Shown: positions 1 through 9,191, numbered from the stretch's first letter. The stretch is DNA of 64,000 bases from Brevibacillus sp051967035 (GCF_051967035.1 NZ_JBQCKK010000001.1:62001-126000), one strand, 5' to 3'. Notes: generated by a model not told the origin, from the sequence alone. Numbers and translations are program-made.

Positions 1-245
1 CCGAGACAGAGCCAAAAGCCGAGGATGATCCCGGCGCGAACAATCGGGCCGCGGAATGCTGCGAGCTGACGGCGGGAGCGAATCAGGAAGACGACGAGCA
101 AAAACAGGGCAGCCACCGTGAAGCGGACAGCGTTGAACGTGTTGGGGGGCAGCGAGGCGATCGCCTGCTGTACGATCAAAAACGTCGTCCCCCAGACCAA
201 AGCGATAAGAAACAGCGTACTATCTGCCATCCATGGTTTTCTCAA
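1..245 (-). CDS. EamA/DMT-family transporter, N-terminal part (runs off the left edge)
   Basis: Only the first 81 codons are present. The reading starts at a TTG (243-245) preceded by a GGGAGGAG ribosome site, with an in-frame ATG five codons later (228-230). The peptide opens with a hydrophobic helix containing VWGTTFLIVQ, followed by SLPPNTFNAVRF and a second hydrophobic stretch; this is the usual start of EamA-domain drug/metabolite transporters (first helix with a WG motif, then a P..F...R segment). The family has ten membrane helices and exports or imports small metabolites; the substrate cannot be told. It is divergent from hemA. Confidence 0.75.
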   Translation of the reverse strand, partial: MRKPWMADSTLFLIALVWGTTFLIVQQAIASLPPNTFNAVRFTVAALFLLVVFLIRSRRQLAAFRGPIVRAGIILGFWLCL

Positions 246-307
246 GGCTTTCTCTCTCTCCTCCCCGCTTGTTTGCGAAACGTTCGTTTGGTAGACGTAT
301 AGCCAGC

Positions 308-336
308 ATCATACGTGATTCGCCCCCCGATTTCAA
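308..336 (-). promoter_or_regulatory. Sigma-A promoter of the DMT transporter gene
   Basis: On the minus strand TTGAAA (331-336) and TATGAT (308-313) are separated by exactly 17 bases. The predicted transcript would start about 55 bases before the TTG start codon. Confidence 0.6.
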
Positions 337-462
337 GCAGCTTCGTTCGCCATTTGTCGCTTTTTGCCGCGAGTGAAAAGCCGGGGTTCGACTCTATCAG
401 CGTCAAGTCTACGGTCCGTTAATAAACTTTTCACAATTACTCGTGGCCGATTCGGGACATAA

Positions 463-471
463 TGTTATAAT
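463..471 (+). promoter_or_regulatory. Extended -10 promoter of the hemA operon
   Basis: TGTTATAAT is a perfect -10 (466-471) with the TG of an extended -10 one base upstream. No good -35 is visible at 16-18 bases, which fits extended -10 promoters. It lies about 55 bases before the hemA start. Confidence 0.55.
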
Positions 472-524
472 AATAGTGCATTTTACATATGGCGTATGCA
501 TGTATGTCATTCTGGGAGGACATT

Positions 525-1886
525 ATGGATATTCTTTTGCTGGGCTTAAACTACAAAACGGCACCTGTCGAAGTACGCGAAAAGTTTACATTTAGCGATG
601 ATGGGACTGCGCGCGCTCTTCATCTTCTCTCCCAGACGAAGAGTATTGCGGAATGTGTCATCCTGGGGACATGTAACCGTACGGAACTGTATGTGGTCTG
701 CGATCAGGCCAATATCGGCCGTGACTATACACGTCGCTTTTTGGCAGAATGGTTCGGCGTGGACAAAGAACAATTCAAAGATCACCTGTATATAAAAGAA
801 AATGAACAGGCCATCGATCATTTGTTCCGCGTGTCTGCCGGTCTCGATTCCATGGTGATGGGAGAGACGCAGATTCTCGGACAAGTCCGCGATGCGTTTT
901 TGATGGCGCAGGAGCTGAAAACGACCGGAACGGTGTTCAACACGCTGTTCAAGCAAGCGATTACATTTGCCAAGCGCGCGCATACAGAGACGGCAATCGG
1001 CCAGAACGCCGTATCAGTCAGCTATGCAGCCGTGGAGCTGGGGAAAAAGATTTTCGGCTCCTTCGCCGGAAAATCCGTCCTGATTGTCGGAGCAGGCAAA
1101 ATGAGCGAGCTGACGGCCAAGCATTTGCACGCCAACGGCGCCGAGCGCGTCATGGTCGCGAACCGCACGCTGGAGCGGGCGCAGCTTTTGGCGGAAAAAT
1201 TCAAAGGGGACTCCTGTACGATGGAGCAGTTGCCCGAAGCGCTGCTCACTGCCGACATCGTCATCAGTTCAACGGGAGCGAACGGATACGTCCTCGGCAA
1301 AAAGGACCTGGCCCCCATCATGAAGCAGAGAAAGCACCGTCCGCTGTTCATGGTGGATATCGCGGTTCCCCGTGACCTGAATCCCGACCTGCACGATCTG
1401 GATAACGTCTTTTTGTACGATATCGATGATCTGGAAGGAATCGTCGCGAGCAACGTCGCGGAGCGCTCGCGGGAAGCGGAGCGGCTGAACGTGATGATCG
1501 AAGAGGAGATTGTGGCCTTCACGACTTGGTACCAGACGCTGGGCGTAGCGCCGCTGATTGCCGCGCTGCGCGAGAAGGCGCTCAGCATCCAGAGCGAAGC
1601 GATGCGCAAGATAGAAAACAAGCTGCCGAACTTGACCGAGCGCGAAATGCACATTATTCGCAAGACGACCAAAGGGATCGTCAATCAGCTCATGCACGAT
1701 CCGGTCGTGCGCTTGAAGGAAATGGCAGCTACCAAATACGGAGATGAAGTGCTGGATATTTTCACCAAAATGTTTGCCCTGGAAGAAATCCTGGAACGCA
1801 AAGAACAGGAAGCGATCTGGGCAGACGATACAAGCAAGCAGCCAGCAGCTCGCGAGCAGGTCCTGGCTTCCCGTGTGCCGAAATAA
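525..1886 (+). CDS. hemA: Glutamyl-tRNA reductase
   Basis: Reduces glutamyl-tRNA(Glu) to glutamate-1-semialdehyde with NADPH, the first committed step of C5-pathway tetrapyrrole synthesis in the cytoplasm. The 453-residue product has the catalytic cysteine at residue 50 (GTCNRTELY), the substrate-recognition segment GLDSMVMGETQILGQ, the NADPH fold VLIVGAGKMSELTAKHL and the C-terminal dimerisation helices. The start at 525 has GGGAGGA seven bases upstream and gives the family's usual N-terminus; the frame is open for 12 more codons upstream without a comparable ribosome site. It is the first gene of hemAXCDBL. In B. subtilis this operon is controlled by haem-dependent HemA turnover with HemX and by PerR; only a partial PerR-like half site is visible here. 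Confidence 0.97.
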   Translation: MDILLLGLNYKTAPVEVREKFTFSDDGTARALHLLSQTKSIAECVILGTCNRTELYVVCDQANIGRDYTRRFLAEWFGVDKEQFKDHLYIKENEQAIDHLFRVSAGLDSMVMGETQILGQVRDAFLMAQELKTTGTVFNTLFKQAITFAKRAHTETAIGQNAVSVSYAAVELGKKIFGSFAGKSVLIVGAGKMSELTAKHLHANGAERVMVANRTLERAQLLAEKFKGDSCTMEQLPEALLTADIVISSTGANGYVLGKKDLAPIMKQRKHRPLFMVDIAVPRDLNPDLHDLDNVFLYDIDDLEGIVASNVAERSREAERLNVMIEEEIVAFTTWYQTLGVAPLIAALREKALSIQSEAMRKIENKLPNLTEREMHIIRKTTKGIVNQLMHDPVVRLKEMAATKYGDEVLDIFTKMFALEEILERKEQEAIWADDTSKQPAAREQVLASRVPK

Positions 1887-1958
1887 AGACCTTCTCTTCT
1901 TTGCAAAAGATGATACTGCCATCGATAGAAACCGATAGGGAAAGAGGGGAGAGAGTGC

Positions 1959-2777
1959 ATGGCCGAGGTGAGATGGATCTACGACCTGACGATCTTTCTC
2001 TACGCTGCAAGTGTTCTCTTCTATTTTAACGACTTCTTGCAAAGCAACCGGAAAGTCAATCGTTTGGCTTTCGGGTTGCTTGTTGTCGTTTGGGCCTTGC
2101 AAACCGCTTTTTTTGTCTCGCAGACCGTGATGAAAGCTTATTTTCCTGTCATCACACTGTTCGAGACACTGTTTTTTTACTCCTGGGTGCTGGTAAGTCT
2201 ATCACTTGCCCTCCACTATTTTTTTCGTATCGATTTACTGGTTTTTTTTACAAATATTATCGGCTTTGTCGTCTTGGTCATGTCGATGTTCCTGCCGGAG
2301 ACGCCGATCGTCGCGGTATCGGATGTCTTGACCTCCGAGCTGCTCTTGACGCACGTGACGCTGGCGATGTTCAGCTATGGCGCGTTTTCGCTGTCAATGA
2401 TCTTTTCCGCGATGTATCTGTTGCAGCATAAAATGCTCAAGGAGCGGCGCTGGACCCCGCTTCTGCGCAGACTGCCCAGCCTGGACCAGTTGGAGGGCTA
2501 CGCCTACCGGATGAACATGCTCGGCGTGCCGATGCTGCTTCTTTCGATTGTACTGGGGATCATTTGGGGAAAAATGGTGTTGCCGGAAAAATTTTTACTG
2601 GACTCCAAGGTGGTCACTTCCATGCTTGTGTTGGCTAGCTACTCGTTCTGGCTGTACAAGCGCTATCGGGATACGCTGCAAATGCGCAGACTGGCCCAGT
2701 GGAACGTCCTGGCGTTTTTGCTTTTGCTCATCAATTTTTTGGGAATCACGCCATCTACATTTCACAGCTGGTGGTAG
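1959..2777 (+). CDS. hemX: HemX, cytochrome c assembly-type membrane protein
   Basis: A 272-residue integral membrane protein with about eight hydrophobic helices, from YDLTIFLYAASVLFYF near residue 10 to VLAFLLLLINFLGI near residue 260. It belongs to the CcsA/CcmC/HemX group. In B. subtilis HemX is a negative effector of HemA concentration. A GAGGGGAGAGAG ribosome site precedes the ATG. It lies 72 bases after hemA and 24 bases before hemC, as in other Bacilli, so co-transcription is expected. Confidence 0.9.
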   Translation: MAEVRWIYDLTIFLYAASVLFYFNDFLQSNRKVNRLAFGLLVVVWALQTAFFVSQTVMKAYFPVITLFETLFFYSWVLVSLSLALHYFFRIDLLVFFTNIIGFVVLVMSMFLPETPIVAVSDVLTSELLLTHVTLAMFSYGAFSLSMIFSAMYLLQHKMLKERRWTPLLRRLPSLDQLEGYAYRMNMLGVPMLLLSIVLGIIWGKMVLPEKFLLDSKVVTSMLVLASYSFWLYKRYRDTLQMRRLAQWNVLAFLLLLINFLGITPSTFHSWW

Positions 2778-2801
2778 TGGCTGTTCATCAAGGAGGCTGT
2801 C

Positions 2802-3731
2802 ATGGGAAAATGGAGAGTAGGGACGCGTCGCAGCAAGCTGGCGCTCACCCAGACGAATTGGGTCATCGAAAAGCTGAAGGCGCTCGCGCCGCAGGCTGAA
2901 TTTGAGTTGCACGAAATCGTGACGAAGGGCGACCGCATTCTCGATGTTACGCTGTCCAAAGTTGGCGGAAAAGGGTTGTTTGTCAAAGAAATCGAGCAGT
3001 CTCTGTACGAGAAGGAAACGGATTTTGCCGTGCACAGCCTGAAGGACATGCCGGCTGAATTGCCGGAGGGTCTCGTGATCGGAGCGATTCCGAAGCGGGT
3101 TGATCCGCGGGACGTCCTTTTGTCCCCGGACGGAAAGACGCTGGATGAGCTGAAAGAGGGGGCGCTGATCGGCACCAGCAGCTTGCGCCGCAGTGCGCAA
3201 ATTCTCGCCTATCGCCCGGACGTTCAGATCGAATCGCTTCGCGGCAACATTGATACGCGTATCCGCAAGCTGGAAGAAGGCAACTTCGATGCGATCATCC
3301 TGGCGGCAGCGGGACTGGCGCGCGTCCACTACGAAGGACACATTTCGCAATTTTTGCCGGTGGAAATCAGCCTGCCCGCCGTCGGCCAGGGAGCGCTTGC
3401 GATCGAATGCCGCGCCGATGACGAAGAGACGCTGGCCCTGTTGAAACAGCTGGACGACGAGCCGACGCGGCTGGCGGTAACTGCCGAGCGCAGCTTCCTG
3501 CACAAGCTGCAAGGCGGCTGCCAGGTTCCGATCGGAGCCTACGCGATCGTAGGAGAAGACAAGCAGATCACCTTGACCGGGATGGTCGGCTCGCCGGACG
3601 GAAAGCAGATGTTCAAACAGACGGCGACTGGCCACGATCCACTGGCGCTCGGCGTTCAGGTAGCGGAAGCGCTCCTGGCGCAAGGGGCTGGCGAGGTACT
3701 CGCACAGGTGCTGCGGGAGAATCAGGAATGA
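2802..3731 (+). CDS. hemC: Hydroxymethylbilane synthase (porphobilinogen deaminase)
   Basis: Polymerises four porphobilinogens to hydroxymethylbilane. The 309-residue protein begins with the family signature WRVGTRRSKLALTQT, contains GGKGLFVKEIE and the TSSLRR motif, and has the dipyrromethane-cofactor cysteine at residue 240 (LQGGCQVPIGAYA). The start has a full AAGGAGG site. Its stop overlaps the start of hemD (ATGA), so the two are translationally coupled. Confidence 0.97.
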   Translation: MGKWRVGTRRSKLALTQTNWVIEKLKALAPQAEFELHEIVTKGDRILDVTLSKVGGKGLFVKEIEQSLYEKETDFAVHSLKDMPAELPEGLVIGAIPKRVDPRDVLLSPDGKTLDELKEGALIGTSSLRRSAQILAYRPDVQIESLRGNIDTRIRKLEEGNFDAIILAAAGLARVHYEGHISQFLPVEISLPAVGQGALAIECRADDEETLALLKQLDDEPTRLAVTAERSFLHKLQGGCQVPIGAYAIVGEDKQITLTGMVGSPDGKQMFKQTATGHDPLALGVQVAEALLAQGAGEVLAQVLRENQE

Positions 3732-4540
3732 CAGTCGGCGGATCGCGCGGGCCGCTTGCGGGCAAGCGCATCATGGTGACTCGCGCCAAAAGCCAGGTGC
3801 AGGAGCTTGTGGACAAAATCGAGCGATTGGGCGGGGCGGCATACGCCTTTCCGCTTCTGAAAATGATTCCTCCTGCGGACACAACAAGGCTCGACGAAGC
3901 CATCGCCGAGCTGCCGAGCTACGACTGGGTGATGTTCACCAGCGTCAATGGCGTGCGTTTTTTTCTGGAGCGCATGGAAGAGGTGGGCGTCGGCTTCGAC
4001 AGCTTTACGGGGAAGATTGCGGCAGTCGGGCCCAAGACAGCGCAAGCTCTGACCAAGCACGGACTTGCGGTTGCGGCCCTCCCCTCCGATTATGTCGCCG
4101 AGGGCTTGCTCGCGAGTTTGCGCGGTGAGCTTCAGCCCGGGCAGCGCGTGCTGCTGCCGCGAGCCGATATCGCACGCAAGGCTTTGCCGACGGAACTGAG
4201 AAAGCTGGGGCTTGCGGTAACGGAGGTAGACGTCTATCACACGGTGATCGACGGGTCACTCGCGCCGGAAGCGGCCAAAGAACTGCAAGAAGGCCGAATG
4301 GATGTCATTTTGTTTACCAGCTCATCTACCGTGACTCATTTCATCCAGGCGATGTCGCCGTTTGCCTCGCCAGGCTGGCTGGATCGGGTGCGGATTGCCT
4401 GTATCGGTCCGATCACGGCCGAGACAGCCAGAAAAAACGGGCTTGCTGTCGACGTGGTCGCGAGCGAGTACACCGTGGATGGACTGCTAGAAGCTTTACT
4501 AGAGAATCTGGGAGGGAATGGACATGGCACTCACATTTGA
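3728..4540 (+). CDS. hemD: Uroporphyrinogen-III synthase
   Basis: Cyclises hydroxymethylbilane with inversion of ring D to uroporphyrinogen III. The family is poorly conserved, but the 270-residue product has the expected segments: GKRIMVTRAKSQ near the N-terminus, WVMFTSVNGVRFF, AAVGPKTAQAL and the late FTSSSTVTHF. The position between hemC (4-base overlap) and hemB (17-base overlap) confirms the assignment. Confidence 0.93.
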   Translation: MTVGGSRGPLAGKRIMVTRAKSQVQELVDKIERLGGAAYAFPLLKMIPPADTTRLDEAIAELPSYDWVMFTSVNGVRFFLERMEEVGVGFDSFTGKIAAVGPKTAQALTKHGLAVAALPSDYVAEGLLASLRGELQPGQRVLLPRADIARKALPTELRKLGLAVTEVDVYHTVIDGSLAPEAAKELQEGRMDVILFTSSSTVTHFIQAMSPFASPGWLDRVRIACIGPITAETARKNGLAVDVVASEYTVDGLLEALLENLGGNGHGTHI

Positions 4541-5498
4541 TCGTCATCGCCGTTTGCGCAAAAGTGCGGCAATGCGCAATCTGGTACGGGAAAATCACGT
4601 TCGCGTGGAAGATCTGATTTACCCGCTGTTTGTAGTGGAAGGGACCGGCATTAAAAACGAGATTGCTTCCATGCCTGGCGTGTATCAGCTCTCTCTGGAC
4701 GTTTTGGCGGAAGAAATGAAGGAAATCGTCGAGTTGGGCATCCAGTCCGTCCTGATGTTTGGCGTACCGGAGCACAAGGACGCCTGCGGAAGCGAAGCGT
4801 ACAACGACGAGGCGATTACACAGCGAGCCATCCGTCAGATCAAGGAAGCCCATCCGGAGATGATCGTGATTGCGGATACGTGCCTGTGTGAATACACCGA
4901 TCACGGCCATTGCGGCATCATTCGCGAAGGCGAAGTCGTCAATGACGAGACACTGGAGCTGCTGGGCAAGACAGCCGTGTCCCAGGCCAAGGCCGGGGCA
5001 GACATTATCGCGCCATCCAACATGATGGACGGTTTTGTGATCGCGATTCGCCAAGCGTTGGACGAAGCGGGCTACTCGCACATTCCGATCATGTCCTACG
5101 CCGTGAAATACGCTTCCTCCTTCTACGGACCGTTCCGCGATGCGGCTGGTTCGACGCCGCAGTTTGGCGACCGCAAGAGCTACCAGATGGATGCGGCAAA
5201 CGCGCGGGAAGGCTTGCGCGAAGCGGCTTCCGATGTGAAGGAAGGAGCAGACTTTTTGATCGTGAAGCCAGGGATGGCCTTCATGGACATGGTGCTTCGC
5301 CTGCGCGAGAACTTCAACCTGCCGATTGTCGCCTACAACGTCAGCGCCGAGTATTCCATGGTCAAAGCCGCCGCGCTAAACGGCTGGATCGACGAAGAGC
5401 GGATTGTGATGGAAACGCTGGTGGGCTTCAAACGGGCTGGCGCGGACCTGATTATTACGTATCACGCCAAAGATGTCGCAAAATGGCTGGCGAGGTGA
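4524..5498 (+). CDS. hemB: Delta-aminolevulinic acid dehydratase (porphobilinogen synthase)
   Basis: Condenses two 5-aminolevulinates to porphobilinogen. The 324-residue protein has the two Schiff-base lysines at residues 195 (YAVKYASSFYGPF) and 248 (LIVKPGMAFMD). The segment DTCLCEYTDHGHCG carries the cysteines of the zinc-dependent subclass. The start at 4524 lies eight bases after GGGAGG; an ATG six bases earlier is too close to that site. Confidence 0.96.
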   Translation: MALTFDRHRRLRKSAAMRNLVRENHVRVEDLIYPLFVVEGTGIKNEIASMPGVYQLSLDVLAEEMKEIVELGIQSVLMFGVPEHKDACGSEAYNDEAITQRAIRQIKEAHPEMIVIADTCLCEYTDHGHCGIIREGEVVNDETLELLGKTAVSQAKAGADIIAPSNMMDGFVIAIRQALDEAGYSHIPIMSYAVKYASSFYGPFRDAAGSTPQFGDRKSYQMDAANAREGLREAASDVKEGADFLIVKPGMAFMDMVLRLRENFNLPIVAYNVSAEYSMVKAAALNGWIDEERIVMETLVGFKRAGADLIITYHAKDVAKWLAR

Positions 5499-5503
5499 GA
5501 GAG

Positions 5504-6796
5504 ATGACAAGAGAAAAATCGGCGCTGTTGTTTGCAGAAGCGCAGCATTACATACCAGGCGGGGTGAACAGTCCGGTGCGGGCGTTCAAGAGCGTCGGCG
5601 GCGACCCTGTCTACATCGCCAAAGGCGAAGGCTCGCGGATTTTTGATGTGGACGGCAACAGCTATATCGACTACATCGGTTCGTGGGGACCGCTCATTCT
5701 CGGCCATGCGCATCCGCGCGTGCTGGCCGCGATTACGGAAGCGGCGGCACTGGGCACGAGCTTCGGGGCGCCGACAGAGCGGGAAACCGAGATGGCCAAG
5801 CTCGTATGCGAGCTGGTGCCATCCGTAGAAGTCGTGCGCATGGTCAACTCCGGTACAGAGGCGACGATGAGCGCCCTGCGTCTCGCGCGCGGCTATACGA
5901 AGCGCAACAAAATCATGAAGTTCGAAGGCTGCTACCACGGCCACGCCGACAGCCTGCTGATTAAAGCCGGCTCCGGTGTCGCGACGCTCGGTCTGCCGGA
6001 CAGCCCCGGGGTGCCGGAAGGAACGGCGTTGAATACGATCACGGTGCCGTACAACGATTTGGACAGCGTGAAGCTCGCCTTCGAAACGTTCGGCGACGAT
6101 CTGGCGGCCGTCATCGTCGAGCCGATTGGCGGCAACATGGGGGTCGTCCCGCCACAGCCCGGCTTTTTGGAAGGGCTGCGCGAAATTACCGCGAAATACG
6201 GCACGCTGCTGATTTTCGATGAAGTCATGACGGGCTTCCGCGTCGCGCTTGGCGGAGCGCAGCAGCTGTACGGCATCAAGCCTGACCTGACCACGATGGG
6301 CAAAGTCATCGGCGGCGGTCTGCCGGTAGGGGCCTACGGCGGCAAACGGGAAATCATGCAGCAGATTGCCCCGGCAGGACCGATCTACCAGGCGGGAACG
6401 CTTTCCGGCAACCCGCTGGCGATGGCGGCAGGCTTGGCCACGCTGCAAGAGCTGAGCAAGCCGGGCGTGTACGCCTACCTGGAAAAACTGTCTGCGCGTC
6501 TGGGCGAAGGGCTCGCGGAAAATGCGCGCAAGCTGGGGATCCCGCACACGCTCAACCGCGTGGGCTCCATGGTGTGCCTGTTCTTCACCGATACGCCTGT
6601 CATCAACTACGAGACAGCGAAAACGGCTGATCTGGAGCGCTTCTCCGCCTACTTCCGCTACTTGCTGGACGAAGGCATCATGCTCCCGCCGTCCCAGTTC
6701 GAGGGAATGTTCGTCTCGGTGGCGCATAGCGAGGAAGATATTGAACGCACGATCGAAGCAAGCTACCGCGCGATGCAAAAAACGTTGAAAGCGTAA
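5504..6796 (+). CDS. hemL: Glutamate-1-semialdehyde 2,1-aminomutase
   Basis: PLP enzyme converting glutamate-1-semialdehyde to 5-aminolevulinate. The 430-residue product shows HYIPGGVNSPVRAF near the N-terminus, MVNSGTEATMSALRLAR, and the PLP lysine at residue 267 (TTMGKVIGGGLPVGA). The start at 5504 is preferred to 5483 because AGGTGAG lies directly upstream and the protein then begins like its homologues. It is the last gene of the operon and is followed by a strong terminator. Confidence 0.96.
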   Translation: MTREKSALLFAEAQHYIPGGVNSPVRAFKSVGGDPVYIAKGEGSRIFDVDGNSYIDYIGSWGPLILGHAHPRVLAAITEAAALGTSFGAPTERETEMAKLVCELVPSVEVVRMVNSGTEATMSALRLARGYTKRNKIMKFEGCYHGHADSLLIKAGSGVATLGLPDSPGVPEGTALNTITVPYNDLDSVKLAFETFGDDLAAVIVEPIGGNMGVVPPQPGFLEGLREITAKYGTLLIFDEVMTGFRVALGGAQQLYGIKPDLTTMGKVIGGGLPVGAYGGKREIMQQIAPAGPIYQAGTLSGNPLAMAAGLATLQELSKPGVYAYLEKLSARLGEGLAENARKLGIPHTLNRVGSMVCLFFTDTPVINYETAKTADLERFSAYFRYLLDEGIMLPPSQFEGMFVSVAHSEEDIERTIEASYRAMQKTLKA

Positions 6797-6825
6797 GGAA
6801 AGCGTGGACGAAAAACAGAAGCAAA

Positions 6826-6860
6826 CACCTCTTGTCGGAAGGCAGGAGGTGATTTTTTTT
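6826..6860 (+). terminator. Intrinsic terminator of the hemAXCDBL operon
   Basis: Eleven-base-pair stem (6826-6836 with 6841-6851, two G-T pairs), GGAA tetraloop, followed by eight T. Confidence 0.9.
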
Positions 6861-7056
6861 CTGTAAAGAAACCTGTCATCTAGCAGGAATTGGCAGGGCG
6901 TCTGAGAATACAGTAGCGACGGTTCCTTCCCCTCCGCTAAAAGATGAGGGATCAACACCTGTTTTTCCTGTCGGCCAAAGGTCTTGTTCGTTTTGGTTTC
7001 ACCATTTCGAACCCAGGTCCGTATGCTGTAAAAAAAGCAGGGACGAGGTGTAGAAG

Positions 7057-7527
7057 GTGGCGACAGTCATCCAGGCCCACGTGCGCGGCCCGCGCGGCCG
7101 GATCAAGCGCGGCCAGGTCATTCCGTGGAAAAAGGCGAAAAAGAAGCTGCTGAAAAAGCCGCACAAGTGGTACGGAATCGATCATGGGATTTCCTTGTTT
7201 GGTAATCCTACTAAATGGAATCTCCGGCGGGCCAGGAAGACGTTTTCCTGCCAAAAAGCCTACAAGTATTGCCTGCATGCCGGCGACAAGAAAAAGCAGC
7301 GCATTCCGAGAGCCTTGAAGCGGTTTACACGCGACAACCGCAAGCAACTGGAGAAAATGGTGAAAAAGATTCAGGCGATGCCCAAAGGAAAGCTGAGAAA
7401 AGCAATCAGAAGCGTACCCAAGGGGTTGCTGACCTGGGCGGAAAAAACGTTCATCCGAAAAGTGCTGCTCTGCCGCCGCAAGCATCTAAAAAAAGCGTGG
7501 AAGCGAGTCTCCAAGCTTTTTGCCTGA
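7057..7527 (+). CDS. Extremely basic protein of unknown function
   Basis: A 156-residue protein starting at GTG (GAGGTG and AAGG lie just upstream). I count 50 Lys+Arg and only five acidic residues, so it is strongly cationic along its whole length. It has three cysteines, two in SCQKAYKYCLH, and several Trp. There is no signal peptide or membrane helix and I recognise no domain. Such composition suggests binding of nucleic acid or another polyanion; this is inference. It stands alone after the hem operon and converges with the hydrolase gene on the minus strand. Homopolymeric basic stretches can be artefacts, but the ribosome site and the intact frame between the hem terminator and the next gene support a real gene. 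Confidence 0.65.
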   Translation: MATVIQAHVRGPRGRIKRGQVIPWKKAKKKLLKKPHKWYGIDHGISLFGNPTKWNLRRARKTFSCQKAYKYCLHAGDKKKQRIPRALKRFTRDNRKQLEKMVKKIQAMPKGKLRKAIRSVPKGLLTWAEKTFIRKVLLCRRKHLKKAWKRVSKLFA

Positions 7528-7552
7528 GCCGCGCTCTGCCAGGCGGTGGCTG

Positions 7553-8245
7553 TCAGCTTCCGACACGGGTGTCCAGTTGTTGCCCTACAAAGCTGTCCAG
7601 TTCGTCCATGACCGACTGCAATACGCCCAGAGAACGGGAAACATCGAGTCCCACGTCCAAGGAATGCTTGGCCCCCTCAGGCAGATACAGACGAACGTTT
7701 GGCCGGGAGCAGGCGATTTTTTCAAGCGCAGCCGGATGGTAGTAAGGGTCTTGCGTGCCGGAGACAAGCAGTATGTGCTGCTTGACAGCAAGCAGATCGG
7801 CTGCGAGCGATTCCTCTGTCAGCAGGGGCGTCAACAGAACGGCTGACGAGCGGGAAAACGCAGAGGCGTGGAGCAGGCCGCACGCAATCGGAACCGTCCC
7901 GATGGATTTTCCCAGGAAAAAAATCTGTTCGTACGCCCGCTTGGCGAGCAGATGAGAGACAAGCTGCTTCGCGTCTGCTTGCAGCCACGCGCTTTTTTCG
8001 GCGAACGGACTGTTCCAAAAGGCCGCGTCGCCTTGTCCGAACGAGTAGTGTACGTGGACGATATCTACCTGCTTGCGCAAAAAAAGCATCGTCGAGTAGT
8101 ACAAATACGGTTTGTCGAAGGAATAGCTGGCGCCGGGAAAGACAAAGCAGAGTGCCCGGGACGGCGACTCGCCAGCCTGGATCAGGGTGTAACGAAGGGG
8201 ACGGCCTTCTAAGCCAAGCAGGGAATCTTCCATGGTCTGAATCAT
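7553..8245 (-). CDS. Alpha/beta-hydrolase family protein
   Basis: A 230-residue cytoplasmic protein with a hydrolase catalytic layout: nucleophile elbow GKSIGT (Ser114), acid in SGTQDPYYH (Asp166) and histidine in GAKHSLD (His194). The motif ALCFVFPGASYSFDKPYLYY resembles the oxyanion region of small hydrolases. The substrate is unknown. The start at 8245 is nine bases after AAGGAGG; a longer frame to 8281 has no ribosome site. It is divergent from the next hydrolase gene. Confidence 0.8.
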   Translation of the reverse strand: MIQTMEDSLLGLEGRPLRYTLIQAGESPSRALCFVFPGASYSFDKPYLYYSTMLFLRKQVDIVHVHYSFGQGDAAFWNSPFAEKSAWLQADAKQLVSHLLAKRAYEQIFFLGKSIGTVPIACGLLHASAFSRSSAVLLTPLLTEESLAADLLAVKQHILLVSGTQDPYYHPAALEKIACSRPNVRLYLPEGAKHSLDVGLDVSRSLGVLQSVMDELDSFVGQQLDTRVGS

Positions 8246-8362
8246 CGAGGAAAGCCTCCTTCTTTTCTCAAAATTGCACATGGGTTATTTTTCCAATCAT
8301 ACGAACATAAGCAGCTGCTGGCAAGCAAAAAGTGGAAAAAAAGCAGAAAGGAGCAAGTTCAA

Positions 8363-9175
8363 ATGAAAAAAGAAGCACAACTGACAAATGGCATCAAACT
8401 CGCGTATGTGGAGGAAGGAACGGGAGAGACCATCGTCCTGCTGCATGGCTTTTGCGGCAGTCTGCATTACTGGGACAAGCTCGTGCCGCTGTTGGCCCGC
8501 TCGTACCGCGTGCTGGCCGTCGATTTGCGAGGCCACGGACATAGCTCCGCGCCTGACGAAGCGTACTCCATAGAGCGGTTTGCCGAAGACATTGCGCTCT
8601 GGGCAGAGGAAGTCGGGCTAGAAAAGTTCCATCTGTTCGGCCACTCGCTCGGTGGCTACATTACGCTCGCTTTCGCAGAAAACTACGCGGACAAGCTGCT
8701 CAGCTTCGGACTGGTTCATTCCACGCCCTATCCCGACGACGAAGCGGCCAAGGCCAATCGCGACAAAGGAGCCGACAGCATTCGCGAGAACGGCATGGAG
8801 CCGTTTATCAAGGCGCTCGTCCCCAAACTGTTCGCCCCGCAGCATGTCGCGTCGATGACAGCGGAAGTCCAGGCTGCCAAACAAATAGGCGTGGCGACCA
8901 GCCCGATCGGGGCGATCCGGACGCTTTCCGCCATGCGCGATCGAAAAGACCGCAACCACGTCTTGCAGGAGACGGCGCTGCCTGTGTTGTTGGTCGCAGG
9001 CGCAGAAGACCAGATCATCCCGGTCCCCAAAACGTTCGTGCTACAAAAAAGCAACGTGGTTCAAGCGCTTTTGCCTGATGCCGGACATATGGGGATGGTC
9101 GAAGCACCGCAACAATTGGCAGGGGCAATAGGCGATTTTGTCGAAAATATCAGGAAAAAGTCCCCATTGTTCTAG
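8363..9175 (+). CDS. Alpha/beta-fold hydrolase
   Basis: A 270-residue member of the classical alpha/beta hydrolase (abhydrolase_1) group. Visible are the oxyanion segment LLHGFCGSLHYWD, VDLRGHGHSSAP, the nucleophile Ser95 in FGHSLGGYI, the acid in GAEDQIIP and the histidine in PDAGHMGM. No membrane or secretion signal is present. Esterase, dienelactone-hydrolase-like or MenH-like activity cannot be separated from sequence alone. GAAAGGAG lies 11 bases before the ATG. Confidence 0.88.
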   Translation: MKKEAQLTNGIKLAYVEEGTGETIVLLHGFCGSLHYWDKLVPLLARSYRVLAVDLRGHGHSSAPDEAYSIERFAEDIALWAEEVGLEKFHLFGHSLGGYITLAFAENYADKLLSFGLVHSTPYPDDEAAKANRDKGADSIRENGMEPFIKALVPKLFAPQHVASMTAEVQAAKQIGVATSPIGAIRTLSAMRDRKDRNHVLQETALPVLLVAGAEDQIIPVPKTFVLQKSNVVQALLPDAGHMGMVEAPQQLAGAIGDFVENIRKKSPLF

Positions 9176-9182
9176 CAAATTT

Positions 9183-9191
9183 TGTTATAAT
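9183..9191 (+). promoter_or_regulatory. Extended -10 promoter of the 5'-nucleotidase gene
   Basis: TGTTATAAT: perfect -10 at 9186-9191 with extended TG. It lies a few bases after the stop of the hydrolase gene and about 50 bases before the nucleotidase start. Confidence 0.55.
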
